From positions 744,001 through 808,000 of the forward strand of contig NZ_CP078143.1 of the NCBI RefSeq assembly GCF_019891395.1: 64,000 nucleotides of DNA, written 5' to 3'. Both the position numbers and the translations under genes were made by a program. Positions 53,061 through 61,534 of the stretch are shown one piece after another. Below the pieces are notes generated by a model. The model did not search any database, was not told the DNA's origin, and saw only the letters and a list, made by a program, of their open reading frames with translations. Position 1 is the stretch's first letter. Every line of letters begins with the position of its first letter. The DNA comes from Nitratireductor kimnyeongensis (GTDB lineage: Bacteria > Pseudomonadota > Alphaproteobacteria > Rhizobiales > Rhizobiaceae).

Positions 53061-54848
53061 TTGAAACAAAACGACGTTCACGTTCTTGGGTGGCGTTTGC
53101 CTGCGCTCATACGCGTGAGGCTTCTCGCCGGTTTGATGCTAGCAGTTGGCGCGCTTGTCGCAGCAGCGCCCGCCGCCCACGCTGAAACACGCACTCTGAA
53201 GCTCTATTTCATCCACACGAAAGAGCGAGCGGAGATCACCTACAAGAAGAACGGCCGCTATATTCAGAGCGGCCTGAAGCAGGTGAATCGCTTCCTGCGC
53301 GATTGGCGCCAGAACGAACCCACCAATATGGATCCGCAGGTCCTCGACCTGTTGTGGGAAGTGTATCGCGCCGCCGGCGCGCGCGATTACATCCACGTCG
53401 TCTCGGCCTATCGTTCGCCCAAAACGAATGCCATGCTGCGTAGCCGTTCCAGCGGCGTCGCCAAGAAGAGCCAGCACATGCTCGGCAAGGCGATTGATTT
53501 TTACATTCCAGGCGTAAAGCTTTCCAATCTGCGGAATGCCGCCCTCAAATTCCAAGCCGGCGGTGTTGGATATTATCCGCGTTCAGGATCTCCTTTCATT
53601 CACATCGATGTCGGTGGTGTACGCCATTGGCCCCGCATGAGCCGCAAACAGCTTCTGGCCGTCTTCCCGGATGGAAAGACCATGCACGTTCCTACCGACG
53701 GCAAACCCCTGCCCGGATACAAGCAGGCACTCGCTGCCTATGAATCGCGAAAGCGCAACGGAAGCTCGATCCAGGTCGCGCGCGACAGTGGCGGCGGAAA
53801 TGGCCGCGGTCTCTTGGCAGCACTCTTTGGTGGCGGCGCCGACGAGGAAGAGGATACCGCCGAGACCACAACGGTCGTTGCACGGCAGCAGCCTGCCGCC
53901 CGCCAGCCTGAGGCACCTGCCGCAGCTCCTGCACCACAACCCGAGCCCGAATCGGAGACCCCGAGCACGATTTTGGCCGCCCTTCCGCAACGCAGCCTAC
54001 CGACGCCAAGGGCTGCCCCGCGGCCGGATGTTGCTGTCGGCCAGCCGCTACCCTTTGAAGTCAAGCCGGCGGAGGAAACTCCTGTCATTGAGGAGGCAAC
54101 GCCGCAAAACGCAGGAACCGCGGTGCTGGTCGCCGCCAACATACCGATCCCGACACGTCGTCCGGAATATGTGCCGGATGCAGCCACGCAGGAAGCGCTT
54201 GTCCAAATGGCATCGGCACAGACTGATGCTCCGGACGCTATTGCGGGCGTTTTGGCCCAAGACACGGAAACCGAGCAACCGATCACTACAGCTGCCTATC
54301 TCCCGATGCCTTCCGAACGTCCCGAGCGCGCAACATCCGACGAGTTCACGCTCGCCGCACTTCCCGAACCGCGTCCACAGGCTGAAGCGGAACCCGTGAA
54401 GAGCGATTTCGCTCTTGCAGGCGACGCGGAAATGGAAACATCAGCCAGCGCTTCTTCCCTCCAGGAAGAACTCGGCCAGCCCGTTTCCGCCTCCCCCCGC
54501 AAAGCGCTTCTCGCACGAGCGGAACAACTCCCCCAGAGCCGCCAGGAGAGCCGGGCGCGCAGCACACGTAAATCGGCGAAACCGGGCCCGAGCGATGTGG
54601 CCAGAGGCGCCCAGCCCGTGGTCGTCGCCACCTTGGGCGAGGCACCGACCCGCGCGCTTAGCCAGAATTCGATGCTGACAGAAGCCACTCCCCCAGCCCA
54701 CCCGCCGGCATTCGACAGCGAGTTCGTCCGTTCGCCCGAAACCGTCTACACGACTGGTTTTCAGCAAGACATTACCGTGGCGGATGCCACGCGCTTTTCC
54801 GGCAAGGCCGTCAACTTCATCTCGATGGCCCGTTTCCGTACCAACTGA
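53061..54848 (+). CDS. DUF882 (YcbK/M15-like) protein with long proline-rich tail
   Basis: About 595 residues from TTG 53061 (GTG 53115 is possible). A signal peptide ends near AAHAET, then a DUF882 domain follows (about residues 40-205): LKLYFIHTKERAEITYKKNG, VVSAYRSPKTNAML, SQHMLGKAIDFYIP and PFIHIDVGGVRHW. The Ser/His/Asp/His pattern matches M15-type zinc peptidases acting on peptidoglycan. The remaining 370 residues are Pro/Ala/Glu-rich with recurrent P-x-P-x-x-R-P motifs (IPIPTRRPEY, LPMPSERPER), seemingly disordered. A terminator follows. Confidence 0.86.
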   Translation: MKQNDVHVLGWRLPALIRVRLLAGLMLAVGALVAAAPAAHAETRTLKLYFIHTKERAEITYKKNGRYIQSGLKQVNRFLRDWRQNEPTNMDPQVLDLLWEVYRAAGARDYIHVVSAYRSPKTNAMLRSRSSGVAKKSQHMLGKAIDFYIPGVKLSNLRNAALKFQAGGVGYYPRSGSPFIHIDVGGVRHWPRMSRKQLLAVFPDGKTMHVPTDGKPLPGYKQALAAYESRKRNGSSIQVARDSGGGNGRGLLAALFGGGADEEEDTAETTTVVARQQPAARQPEAPAAAPAPQPEPESETPSTILAALPQRSLPTPRAAPRPDVAVGQPLPFEVKPAEETPVIEEATPQNAGTAVLVAANIPIPTRRPEYVPDAATQEALVQMASAQTDAPDAIAGVLAQDTETEQPITTAAYLPMPSERPERATSDEFTLAALPEPRPQAEAEPVKSDFALAGDAEMETSASASSLQEELGQPVSASPRKALLARAEQLPQSRQESRARSTRKSAKPGPSDVARGAQPVVVATLGEAPTRALSQNSMLTEATPPAHPPAFDSEFVRSPETVYTTGFQQDITVADATRFSGKAVNFISMARFRTN

Positions 54849-54867
54849 GAGACGACAAGCATAAAAA

Positions 54868-54897
54868 ATGTGGGGCCTCACGGCCCCGCATTTTTTT
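54868..54897. terminator. Bidirectional terminator between the DUF882 gene and eda
   Basis: Stem ATGTGGGGCC (54868-54877) and GGCCCCGCAT (54882-54891) with one G-T pair, loop TCAC. Seven Ts follow on the plus strand and a run of As precedes it, which reads as Ts on the minus strand. It fits the convergent gene pair. Confidence 0.9.
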
Positions 54898-54917
54898 GCA
54901 TCTTGCTCGGGAGATAA

Positions 54918-55568
54918 TCAGCCCTTGAGGCCGCTCGCCGTCCGCGCCAAAGCCTCGATTGCGGCCCAATCGCCGGCTTCGATCGATGCGTCAGGCGCCA
55001 CCCAGGAGCCGCCCACGCAGATCACATTCGGCAGTGAAAGGTAATCTCCCACATTCTTCGGCGATATGCCGCCTGTTGGGCAAAAACGGATAGAGGCGAG
55101 CGGCGAAGAAAGAGCCTTGAGGAAGGGGGCTCCACCCGACTGCTCGGCAGGAAAAAATTTGAGGAGGCTGTACCCTTCTTCCCGCGCCGCCATCACCTCG
55201 CTTGGTGTCGCTGCACCTGGAAGAAACGGCACCTCCGACATCGAGGCCGCATCGAGCAGTTCCTGCGTGATACCGGGACTGACGATGAATCGCGCGCCGG
55301 CCGCCACCGCATAGGAAAAATCCTTCGAGGTCAGGATCGTGCCTGCACCAACAATCGCTTCTGGCACCTCCTCGCTGACGAGACGGATGGCGTCAATCGC
55401 ATCGGGTGTGCGCAGCGTGATCTCGATCGCCGGCAATCCACCCTTCACCAACGCTCGCGCAAGCGGGACGGCGTCTGCCAGCCGCTCGATCTTGAGAACC
55501 GGTATCACCGGCTGACCCTGCAAGATAGCCAGCAGCACCTCGTTCTTCTTCTGCATGGCAGCGTTCAT
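54918..55568 (-). CDS. eda: KDPG aldolase (2-keto-3-deoxy-6-phosphogluconate aldolase)
   Basis: Entner-Doudoroff aldolase that splits KDPG to pyruvate and glyceraldehyde-3-phosphate. The 216-residue product starts at ATG 55568 with GAGGAG upstream. The catalytic Glu lies in AIEITLRT and the Schiff-base Lys in SLLKFFPAE; GGISPKNVGDYL binds phosphate. edd and zwf are not in the window. Confidence 0.94.
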   Translation of the reverse strand: MNAAMQKKNEVLLAILQGQPVIPVLKIERLADAVPLARALVKGGLPAIEITLRTPDAIDAIRLVSEEVPEAIVGAGTILTSKDFSYAVAAGARFIVSPGITQELLDAASMSEVPFLPGAATPSEVMAAREEGYSLLKFFPAEQSGGAPFLKALSSPLASIRFCPTGGISPKNVGDYLSLPNVICVGGSWVAPDASIEAGDWAAIEALARTASGLKG

Positions 55569-55687
55569 GTGCAAACGTCTCCTCAAAATTTTCTATCTCC
55601 GAGCGAAATCGCAACGTTAAAACGGTTCAAGACACGGATTTCGCAGTCCATGAACACTTTTCTCCCGAATCTGGCAAGTTGCAAAAC

Positions 55688-56569
55688 TCAAAACACCGCT
55701 TCCAAAAACCCCCTGAGCCGAAGGAAGTACGCCCACAAACGCAAACCTAAGGCGCGGTACGGCAAACGGCGTGTGAGCGCTTCACGGGTCACGGGCCCCA
55801 CAACGCCATCCGAAATCAGGCCGGCTTCTTTTTGAATGCGTTGCACGGCAAGGTCGGTCTGCGGGCCGAAAACGCCATCCACCGCCACCCGTTGTCCAAG
55901 TGCGCAGAGCAATACCTGCAGGCTCTCGACTGCCGCGCCCCGCGTGCCGATCCGCAACACCGCTTCCGTAACGGGCGGCCCTCCGCCTGCCGAATAAGCT
56001 CGGTAAGCCCGAGCGAGCTTTCGGTCATACTGGTTGCGCCTATAGCCCGGGCCGTTATAGCCGCGCGCAAATCGCACCCAGTCCCGCGACATCAGAGCAT
56101 CTTTCAACCCTGCTTTCCCGATATACCGCAACATCAGCCCAACCTGCCCGGCGATGCCGCATCTGGCCTCTGCGACCAGCGCTTCCACATCGGCAAAGCC
56201 AAGCCAGCTCCAGTGCGCGCCCATCACCTGCCCAACCCCCCAGGAGACAGATTCGCAGGCTGCCTTCCGATCGATACGCGCGGCCTGTTCAAACATCAGC
56301 CAGCGCTCCACCTGCCCGCGCGGATTGGCAATCTTCCCGACTTCCGGCGAAGACAATCCCGCCGCTCTCGCTTCCCAACGTTTTGCGTCGGCGAGCCTCC
56401 GATCAAAATAGTGGCCCTCAAACCGGATAATCGGCTCCTCCCGTCCACGCAGCATCACGTGCGACCTCCCACCGCTTTCCACCTGTGCAACCGCCAGAAT
56501 AAGGGCAGGGTCGACTCCCGCCTTCGAGGCCGCTCTGCTGATTTCTCTGATTGCTGCTTTTGAAAACAT
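55688..56569 (-). CDS. N-acetylmuramidase-domain protein with peptidoglycan-binding domain
   Basis: About 293 residues from ATG 56569 (ATG 56605 is possible). The N-terminal muramidase-type domain shows LILAVAQVESGGRS with a probable catalytic Glu, IIRFEGHYFDRRL and ESVSWGVGQVMGAHW. The C-terminal PG_binding_1 domain is RIGTRGAAVESLQVLL with VDGVFGPQTDLAVQRIQ. There is no signal peptide, as in phage endolysins and their bacterial relatives, so export would need another route. No phage genes surround it. Confidence 0.85.
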   Translation of the reverse strand: MFSKAAIREISRAASKAGVDPALILAVAQVESGGRSHVMLRGREEPIIRFEGHYFDRRLADAKRWEARAAGLSSPEVGKIANPRGQVERWLMFEQAARIDRKAACESVSWGVGQVMGAHWSWLGFADVEALVAEARCGIAGQVGLMLRYIGKAGLKDALMSRDWVRFARGYNGPGYRRNQYDRKLARAYRAYSAGGGPPVTEAVLRIGTRGAAVESLQVLLCALGQRVAVDGVFGPQTDLAVQRIQKEAGLISDGVVGPVTREALTRRLPYRALGLRLWAYFLRLRGFLEAVF

Positions 56570-56731
56570 CGCTCTCGCCCATGGTTGCGCTGGACGATTA
56601 TCCATCAATACAACCTTGAGGGGATAAAGAAAGAATATCGCAACCGCTGAGGAAGCCGTCACATCTCGTGCAAAGCTTTGAAACGCTGCTTTTTCTTGCA
56701 TGCGGTTCAGGAGAGGCGTAGGAGACCGCGC

Positions 56732-57682
56732 ATGATTTCTTCCTCACCCGCACAGACGTTTCGCGTTGCCGCGCTCTATCGCTTTGCCTCTCTCCCCGAG
56801 CACGAGGCATTGCGTACCGAGCTTGCCACCTTCTGCTGCAAGCGGGGCATTCGCGGCACGCTCCTTCTCGCAGCCGAAGGCATTAATGGCACTGTGGCCG
56901 GAACACCGGAGGCTATCGAAGCGCTCATTGAACATCTTGAAAAGATGCCCGCGCTTAAAGGTTTGGAGGTGAAGTACAGCACGGCCTCCGAAATGCCCTT
57001 TCACCGCATGAAAGTCCGGTTGAAAAAAGAGATCGTCACAATGGGCGTGCCCGAGGTCGATCCAGTCAATCAAGCTGGGACCTATGTGGAACCAGCCGAG
57101 TGGAATACCTTGATCTCCGATCCCGAGACGGTGGTCGTCGACACTCGCAATGCCTATGAGACGGCCATTGGTACCTTTTCCCGGGCGATGGATCCAGAGA
57201 CTGAAACCTTCCGCGATTTTCCCGCCTGGGCCGAGCGTAATCTCAACCGCCTGAAAGGCCGCAAGATCGCCATGTTCTGCACCGGCGGGATCCGTTGCGA
57301 AAAGGCAACCGCCTACATGAAGCTGATTGGCGTCGATGACGTCTATCACCTGAAAGGCGGCATCCTGAAATACCTTGAGGAAGTGCCTGCAGAAGAGAGC
57401 CTTTGGGAAGGGGAGTGTTTCGTCTTCGACGAACGCGTCTCTGTTCGCCATGGGCTCGAGAAGGGCGAAGCGACGCTTTGCCGGGCCTGTCGGCATCCGC
57501 TGACACCCCAGGATCGTGCCTCACCCCTGTTCCAGGAAGGTATTGCTTGCCCCCACTGCGCCGAAAGTCGGAGCGAAGCGGACCGCGCCCGCTATGCCGA
57601 GCGCCAGCGTCAGATCGAGCTGGCCGAAAAACGCGGCGACCGCTTCCCCATCGGAACACCGGTAGGGAAGCAAGACGCCTGA
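56732..57682 (+). CDS. trhO: tRNA uridine(34) hydroxylase TrhO (rhodanese family)
   Basis: A 316-residue protein of the YceA/TrhO family, which hydroxylates uridine 34 of some tRNAs with oxygen. ATG 56732 has AGGAG 7 bases upstream. The N-terminal acylphosphatase-like part ([16 protein letters not shown]) is followed by a rhodanese domain with active Cys in [14 protein letters not shown]-terminal zinc-like CxxC pair is present ([15 protein letters not shown]). It converges on the hydrolase gene with 4 bases between the stops. Confidence 0.93.
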   Translation: MISSSPAQTFRVAALYRFASLPEHEALRTELATFCCKRGIRGTLLLAAEGINGTVAGTPEAIEALIEHLEKMPALKGLEVKYSTASEMPFHRMKVRLKKEIVTMGVPEVDPVNQAGTYVEPAEWNTLISDPETVVVDTRNAYETAIGTFSRAMDPETETFRDFPAWAERNLNRLKGRKIAMFCTGGIRCEKATAYMKLIGVDDVYHLKGGILKYLEEVPAEESLWEGECFVFDERVSVRHGLEKGEATLCRACRHPLTPQDRASPLFQEGIACPHCAESRSEADRARYAERQRQIELAEKRGDRFPIGTPVGKQDA

Positions 57683-57686
57683 GCGT

Positions 57687-58553
57687 TCATCCCATACCGG
57701 CGAGGTCCTCAAGGATCGCCTCGGCATGGGTCCACAAAATCGCGCTTCCCTCACCTTCGAGCCGCATAAGCTTGCTGTTCGGCAAACGCTTGTTGAGAGT
57801 CTCTCCGAAATCCGGCGCATGCACCGGGCTTGTGTCGGCCAGGCCAAACCACAGCCGCACCGGGCAAACGATGTCCTCGAGCCGGAAGGGCCATGGCGCC
57901 ATGGCAAGACGCGTGTCGCGAGCGTATCCTGCGACGCCCTGACTGAAACCTTCATCGAGTGCTCTGCGATAAAGAGGCGCGAAGGTCTCGGCTGCGTAAA
58001 ACGCCCGATCCTGCGGCCCGCTCATTGTCTCGATCATTTGCCAGAGCCAGTCGGCGCTTGCCATCGCAGCGATATCAGCCTCCAGCCGTTCAGGATCATC
58101 CTTGGCAATCTGCACCATGCTTGCCACAGGCTCAGGCAGTCGCGAAAACATCTCGGGCGCGGCGAGCTCATCCTGCCCTGACACCACTGACACAGCCTTG
58201 ACCAAACCGACATCCGCCAGTGCCAGGGCAAAGGGCGCTCCTTGCGAAAAGCCTATGGCAAAAGCTGCATCGTCCTCAAGGTGCTGAAGCAGGGAAGCGA
58301 TGTCGCCACTCCAACTCGCAAAGCTCTTCTCCGTATTTGCGTCCGAGGCACCAAGACCCGCTCGGTCTACGGAAAGAATGCGCAAGCCCATTCGCCGGGC
58401 AGCATCCTCACCAAACGGGATAGCCCCAGCCATGCCGGCCCCAGGGCAAAAAATTACCGCCTTGCCATTCTCTGCACCCCATTCGTGCCAGCCAAGACGC
58501 CGACCATCGGGGAGATTCAGTCGGTGGGAAACAACGTCGTTCACGGTCAACAC
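57687..58553 (-). CDS. Alpha/beta hydrolase
   Basis: A 288-residue hydrolase starting at GTG 58553 (other GTG/TTG codons are close by and no strong ribosome site is seen). Nucleophile Ser lies in GFSQGAP, and the oxyanion region is CPGAGMAGAIPFG. An Asp in GLADTSPVHAPDF and a late His (WTHAEAI) complete the triad. Substrate is unknown. It lies 60 bases after the TetR gene on the same strand, so it is likely in one transcript with it and under its control. Confidence 0.88.
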   Translation of the reverse strand: MLTVNDVVSHRLNLPDGRRLGWHEWGAENGKAVIFCPGAGMAGAIPFGEDAARRMGLRILSVDRAGLGASDANTEKSFASWSGDIASLLQHLEDDAAFAIGFSQGAPFALALADVGLVKAVSVVSGQDELAAPEMFSRLPEPVASMVQIAKDDPERLEADIAAMASADWLWQMIETMSGPQDRAFYAAETFAPLYRRALDEGFSQGVAGYARDTRLAMAPWPFRLEDIVCPVRLWFGLADTSPVHAPDFGETLNKRLPNSKLMRLEGEGSAILWTHAEAILEDLAGMG

Positions 58554-58613
58554 CTACAGCAATAAGGGGGGCGAGAGCGATTGCCACCGGACGTGCAAAA
58601 TGTCAAAGCTAAA

Positions 58614-59207
58614 TTATCCAGTGCCGGTTGCCACCGCGACGGTAGCACGCGCAAAATGCTCCAGGTCCGCTCGCATGACACCGGCACGCGCCTGGATCGC
58701 GATGCTGGCCAGCGTCGCTGACATCAACTGTGCGAGACCTGCCACATCTTTGACGTCCTGGCCCTCGACAGCGGCACGGAGGATCCTCCCTTTGAGGTCC
58801 TTCTCGATCTCCTTGAGCGCATCCGCAAGCACCGCACTGATTTCCTTATCCGCAGGCGCTTCTGCTGGAGCCGTACACAGCACAAGACAGCCCGGAGCAA
58901 TGCCTTCATGATAAAAGGCGATAACTGCATCAAAGAAACGCACCAGAACCTCTGATAGCGCTCCATCACTTTCCAGAGCCGGGGAAACCGCTACCCGCAT
59001 CCGCCTGCGGTAATCTTCAACGGCCGCCAGAAACATAGATTTCTTGTTACCAAAGGCTGCAAAAAGACTGGGCCGGTTCATCCCGGCCGCACGCGCGATC
59101 TCATCCAGAGAGGCACCAGCGTAGCCCCGCATCCGAAACGTTTCCGCAATCGCGAGGAGAGCCGCATCGCGATCATAGGCAGGCGGTCGGCCTCGACGAG
59201 CGTTCAT
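58614..59207 (-). CDS. TetR-family regulator
   Basis: A 197-residue repressor. ATG 59207 gives the typical start NARRGRPPAYDRDAALLAIA; the longer frame to 59498 is not supported. The helix-turn-helix is ASLDEIARAAGMNRPSLFAA (about residues 34-53). The C-terminal ligand domain is of the TetR_C AefR-like type. No ribosome site is visible, because a large operator abuts the start codon, which suggests strong autoregulation. The hydrolase downstream is a likely target. Confidence 0.93.
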   Translation of the reverse strand: MNARRGRPPAYDRDAALLAIAETFRMRGYAGASLDEIARAAGMNRPSLFAAFGNKKSMFLAAVEDYRRRMRVAVSPALESDGALSEVLVRFFDAVIAFYHEGIAPGCLVLCTAPAEAPADKEISAVLADALKEIEKDLKGRILRAAVEGQDVKDVAGLAQLMSATLASIAIQARAGVMRADLEHFARATVAVATGTG

Positions 59208-59264
59208 TTTGTACCATCTTGCATAAAAATTACCTCTGTGTATTTTTATGCGAAACAGTACAAA
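59208..59264. promoter_or_regulatory. Large symmetric operator beside the TetR gene
   Basis: Two nested inverted repeats share one axis: outer TTTGTAC (59208-59214) with GTACAAA (59258-59264), inner GCATAAAAAT (59221-59230) with ATTTTTATGC (59242-59251). Each arm is 23 bases long, with an 11-base centre. It begins at the base next to the TetR start codon and reaches to 14 bases before the plus-strand ATG, so binding would shut both directions. Confidence 0.75.
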
Positions 59265-59278
59265 TATCAAGACGTGCC

Positions 59279-59560
59279 ATGATGACCAGTAAATTTCATC
59301 CCGGACACGCGGCCATGGGGTCCCTTGCCTGGGGGCACGGCAGAGATGGGAGTTTGACCAGAACCGAGAAAATTCGCCTCTTGAGCAATCTTGCCTTTGT
59401 GCAGGTGCGTGAGGGGCTCGATACTCTGCGAAGCAGGCTTGGCCTTCTGAAGCCAGCGCAGCTGGAGCTCGATGTGGTCTTACCTTCGAATACCGCATTG
59501 GTCGAGGCGCTCAATTCGAAAACGCCAGGCATAGAAAAGCCACGCGCCCCGCCGTCATGA
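59279..59560 (+). pseudogene. Short ORF divergent from TetR, possible truncated HD-domain gene
   Basis: A 93-residue frame starting at ATG 59279 (MMTSKFHPGH). Its middle (SLTRTEKIRLLSNLAFVQVR and ELDVVLPSNTALVEAL) recalls, from memory, the N-terminal 80 residues of rhizobial HD-domain hydrolases, in which a longer catalytic domain should follow. Here the frame ends with KTPGIEKPRAPPS, and no continuation is seen in any frame up to 59731. I regard it as a probable 5-prime remnant under the TetR operator. It could instead be a small intact gene. Confidence 0.4.
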
Positions 59561-59731
59561 CCAGTCTTTCAGGAGGCAAGACACCCAAAGAGCCGTTTAG
59601 ATGACCGTCGATCATCTGTGATCACCGGCGTTGTCACGGCGATGCCCAGCGTTTTCATTGCAATGGGATAAATGCATCCCTACTTTTCTGCCAACCCTAG
59701 GGTGTATGCTGCGCGAAACGAGGAGATGCGG

Positions 59732-60427
59732 ATGTTCGACCCCAAGAAACTGCTGAACGACCTTTTGGGCTCACAAGTGCCCGGAACTGAAGGCACAGTG
59801 CGTGACAAGGCAGGCCAGGCCGTTCAGCTGGCCAAGGACAATCCGCTTGCGACCGGCGCGATCGCCGCCGTTCTTTTGGGCACCAGCACAGGACGTTCGG
59901 TTACCGGCAGCGCGCTCAAGTTCGGCGGCATCGCTGCCGTGGCCGGTTTGGCCTACAAGGCCTATCAGAATTATCAGGCGGGCAAGGAGCCTGCCGCAGC
60001 AGCACAGGAAGGTGAACTCCTCCCCCCGCCGGAGGATACCAGTTTCAACCCCGCGCAGGCACCGCAGGGTGAAAGTGAATTCGCCCTTGCGCTCGTACGC
60101 GCCATGATTGCCGCTGCCCGTGCCGACGGGCACATTGATGAGGCCGAGCGCGGGAAGATCGCCGACAAACTCAGGCTGGCCGGCATAGATGGAGAAGCGG
60201 AAGCCTTCCTTCTAGAGGAACTGGAGCGCCCGGTGGATCTGGACGCTTTGGTCGAAGCTGCCCAAACCGATGCCCAGAAGATCGAGCTATACACGGCTTC
60301 ACGGCTCACCATCGAACCCAAAACCCGCGCTGAGCGCGGCTACCTCGACATGCTCGCCGGCCGTCTGCGCCTCCCCGACCCGCTTGTCGAGCATATCGAG
60401 GCAACCGTCTCCGAAGCCACGGCCTGA
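59732..60427 (+). CDS. DUF533 (TerB-like) membrane-associated protein
   Basis: A 231-residue protein starting at ATG 59732 with GAGGAG 6 bases upstream. The N-terminus MFDPKKLLNDLLG is followed by a hydrophobic or Gly/Ala-rich segment (about residues 50-80) that may insert in the membrane. The C-terminal TerB-like helical domain follows (LVRAMIAAARADGHIDEAER; SRLTIEPKTRAERGYLDMLA). Function is unknown. A GC-rich stem-loop follows the stop. Confidence 0.88.
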   Translation: MFDPKKLLNDLLGSQVPGTEGTVRDKAGQAVQLAKDNPLATGAIAAVLLGTSTGRSVTGSALKFGGIAAVAGLAYKAYQNYQAGKEPAAAAQEGELLPPPEDTSFNPAQAPQGESEFALALVRAMIAAARADGHIDEAERGKIADKLRLAGIDGEAEAFLLEELERPVDLDALVEAAQTDAQKIELYTASRLTIEPKTRAERGYLDMLAGRLRLPDPLVEHIEATVSEATA

Positions 60428-60435
60428 GGTTCGTA

Positions 60436-60463
60436 TTGGCCGGGGCTGTTCACCCCCGGCCAA
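60436..60463 (+). terminator. Stem-loop after the DUF533 gene
   Basis: A perfect 10-bp stem, TTGGCCGGGG (60436-60445) and CCCCGGCCAA (60454-60463), loop of 8, starting 8 bases after the stop. It has no T-run, so it may need Rho or act as a stability element. Confidence 0.5.
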
Positions 60464-60494
60464 GCTCACGAAGATCGGACACAGGGTCGAAACC

Positions 60495-60520
60495 CCTTCT
60501 CCCCACTGGCGGGGAGAAGG
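60495..60520. repeat. REP-like palindrome in the DUF533-modA spacer
   Basis: CCTTCTCCCC (60495-60504) and GGGGAGAAGG (60511-60520), a perfect 10-bp inverted repeat with loop ACTGGC. Elements of this CTTCTCCCC/GGGGAGAAG type are frequent between genes in rhizobial genomes. The rest of the 360-base spacer (60428-60787) contains no gene that I can support. Confidence 0.55.
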
Positions 60521-60654
60521 TGAGGATGCTCAAAGGCTGGCACCACCATTCCCGAAAGGTCTTCCTTCGACACAGCCGCCCCTTCACACCCCGCCCGGCG
60601 CTCAACTTCATCCTCCCTTGACCCCGCCACAACGCCCCCCCTAATATCCCTGCC

Positions 60655-60676
60655 AGGCAGCGTGTGATGGCTGCCT
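60655..60676. other. Inverted repeat upstream of modA
   Basis: AGGCAGC (60655-60661) and GCTGCCT (60670-60676), extendable by CCAG/CTGG with a one-base bulge, 112 bases before the modA ATG. No ModE-type TATA palindrome is seen. A role in modABC control is only a possibility. Confidence 0.3.
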
Positions 60677-60787
60677 CTGGCCCAAGGTTCGGGCGGCATT
60701 CGGGGCGCGAATGTTCAGACCTGACCACCATGCATTCTTGCTGAACGGGCGCGACATCTGTCCGCGCCATTGATCTATGGTGGTTCC

Positions 60788-61525
60788 ATGTTTCCACGCA
60801 CTCTTGTGAGCTTCGCTTTCCTCGCGGCTCTTTCTACTGCGGCTTTCGCCGAAAAGCTCACCGTCTTCGCTGCCGCCAGCATGAAAGACGCCATTGAGCG
60901 CGCCGCGAGCGAGTATCAGACATCCGGCGGCAATGAAGTCGTCGTCTCGTTTGCCTCCAGTTCTGTTCTCGCCCGCCAGATCGAGGCTGGTGCGCCGGCG
61001 GATGTGTTCATCTCCGCAAACATCGACTGGATGGCGTATTTGGTCGAACGTGATCTGGTCCGCACCGACAGCGAGACCATCATCGCCGGCAACAATCTCG
61101 TCATCGCAGGTCCGGCAGGAACAGAGCCGGTGGAAAATCCTAGCGCCATGCTCAATGGGCGCTTCGCCATGGGGGACCCCACCCATGTGCCCGCTGGCAA
61201 ATATGCTCGCACGGCGCTCGAAAACCTCGGCCTCTGGAAAAACGTCGAGAAGAACGCCGTGTTCGGCGAAAACGTCCGCGTGGCGCTGGAGCTCGCCAGC
61301 CGTGGTGAGGTGAAAGCCGTGATCGTCTACGGATCGGATCAGAAAGCCGCCGGCGAGTTGGTGCGCGCCTATGTCTTCCCGGCAGACAGCCATGCGCCGA
61401 TCCTCTACCCCGCCGCCGCTACGAGGGATGGAGCCGAAAGCGCTGAAACCTTCCTCGCCTTCCTGAAAAGCGAGGCCGGTCGAGCGATCTTCACCGATCT
61501 CGGTTTTTCGAAAGCCACGGAATAG
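60788..61525 (+). CDS. modA: Molybdate-binding periplasmic protein ModA
   Basis: Solute-binding protein of the molybdate ABC importer, 245 residues from ATG 60788. The signal peptide ends near AAFAEK. The anion-binding start LTVFAAASMKDAIE, SSSVLARQIEAGAPADVFIS and DPTHVPAGKYARTAL are diagnostic. It heads modABC, with 9 bases to modB. Confidence 0.95.
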   Translation: MFPRTLVSFAFLAALSTAAFAEKLTVFAAASMKDAIERAASEYQTSGGNEVVVSFASSSVLARQIEAGAPADVFISANIDWMAYLVERDLVRTDSETIIAGNNLVIAGPAGTEPVENPSAMLNGRFAMGDPTHVPAGKYARTALENLGLWKNVEKNAVFGENVRVALELASRGEVKAVIVYGSDQKAAGELVRAYVFPADSHAPILYPAAATRDGAESAETFLAFLKSEAGRAIFTDLGFSKATE

Positions 61526-61534
61526 ATTGCCGAC

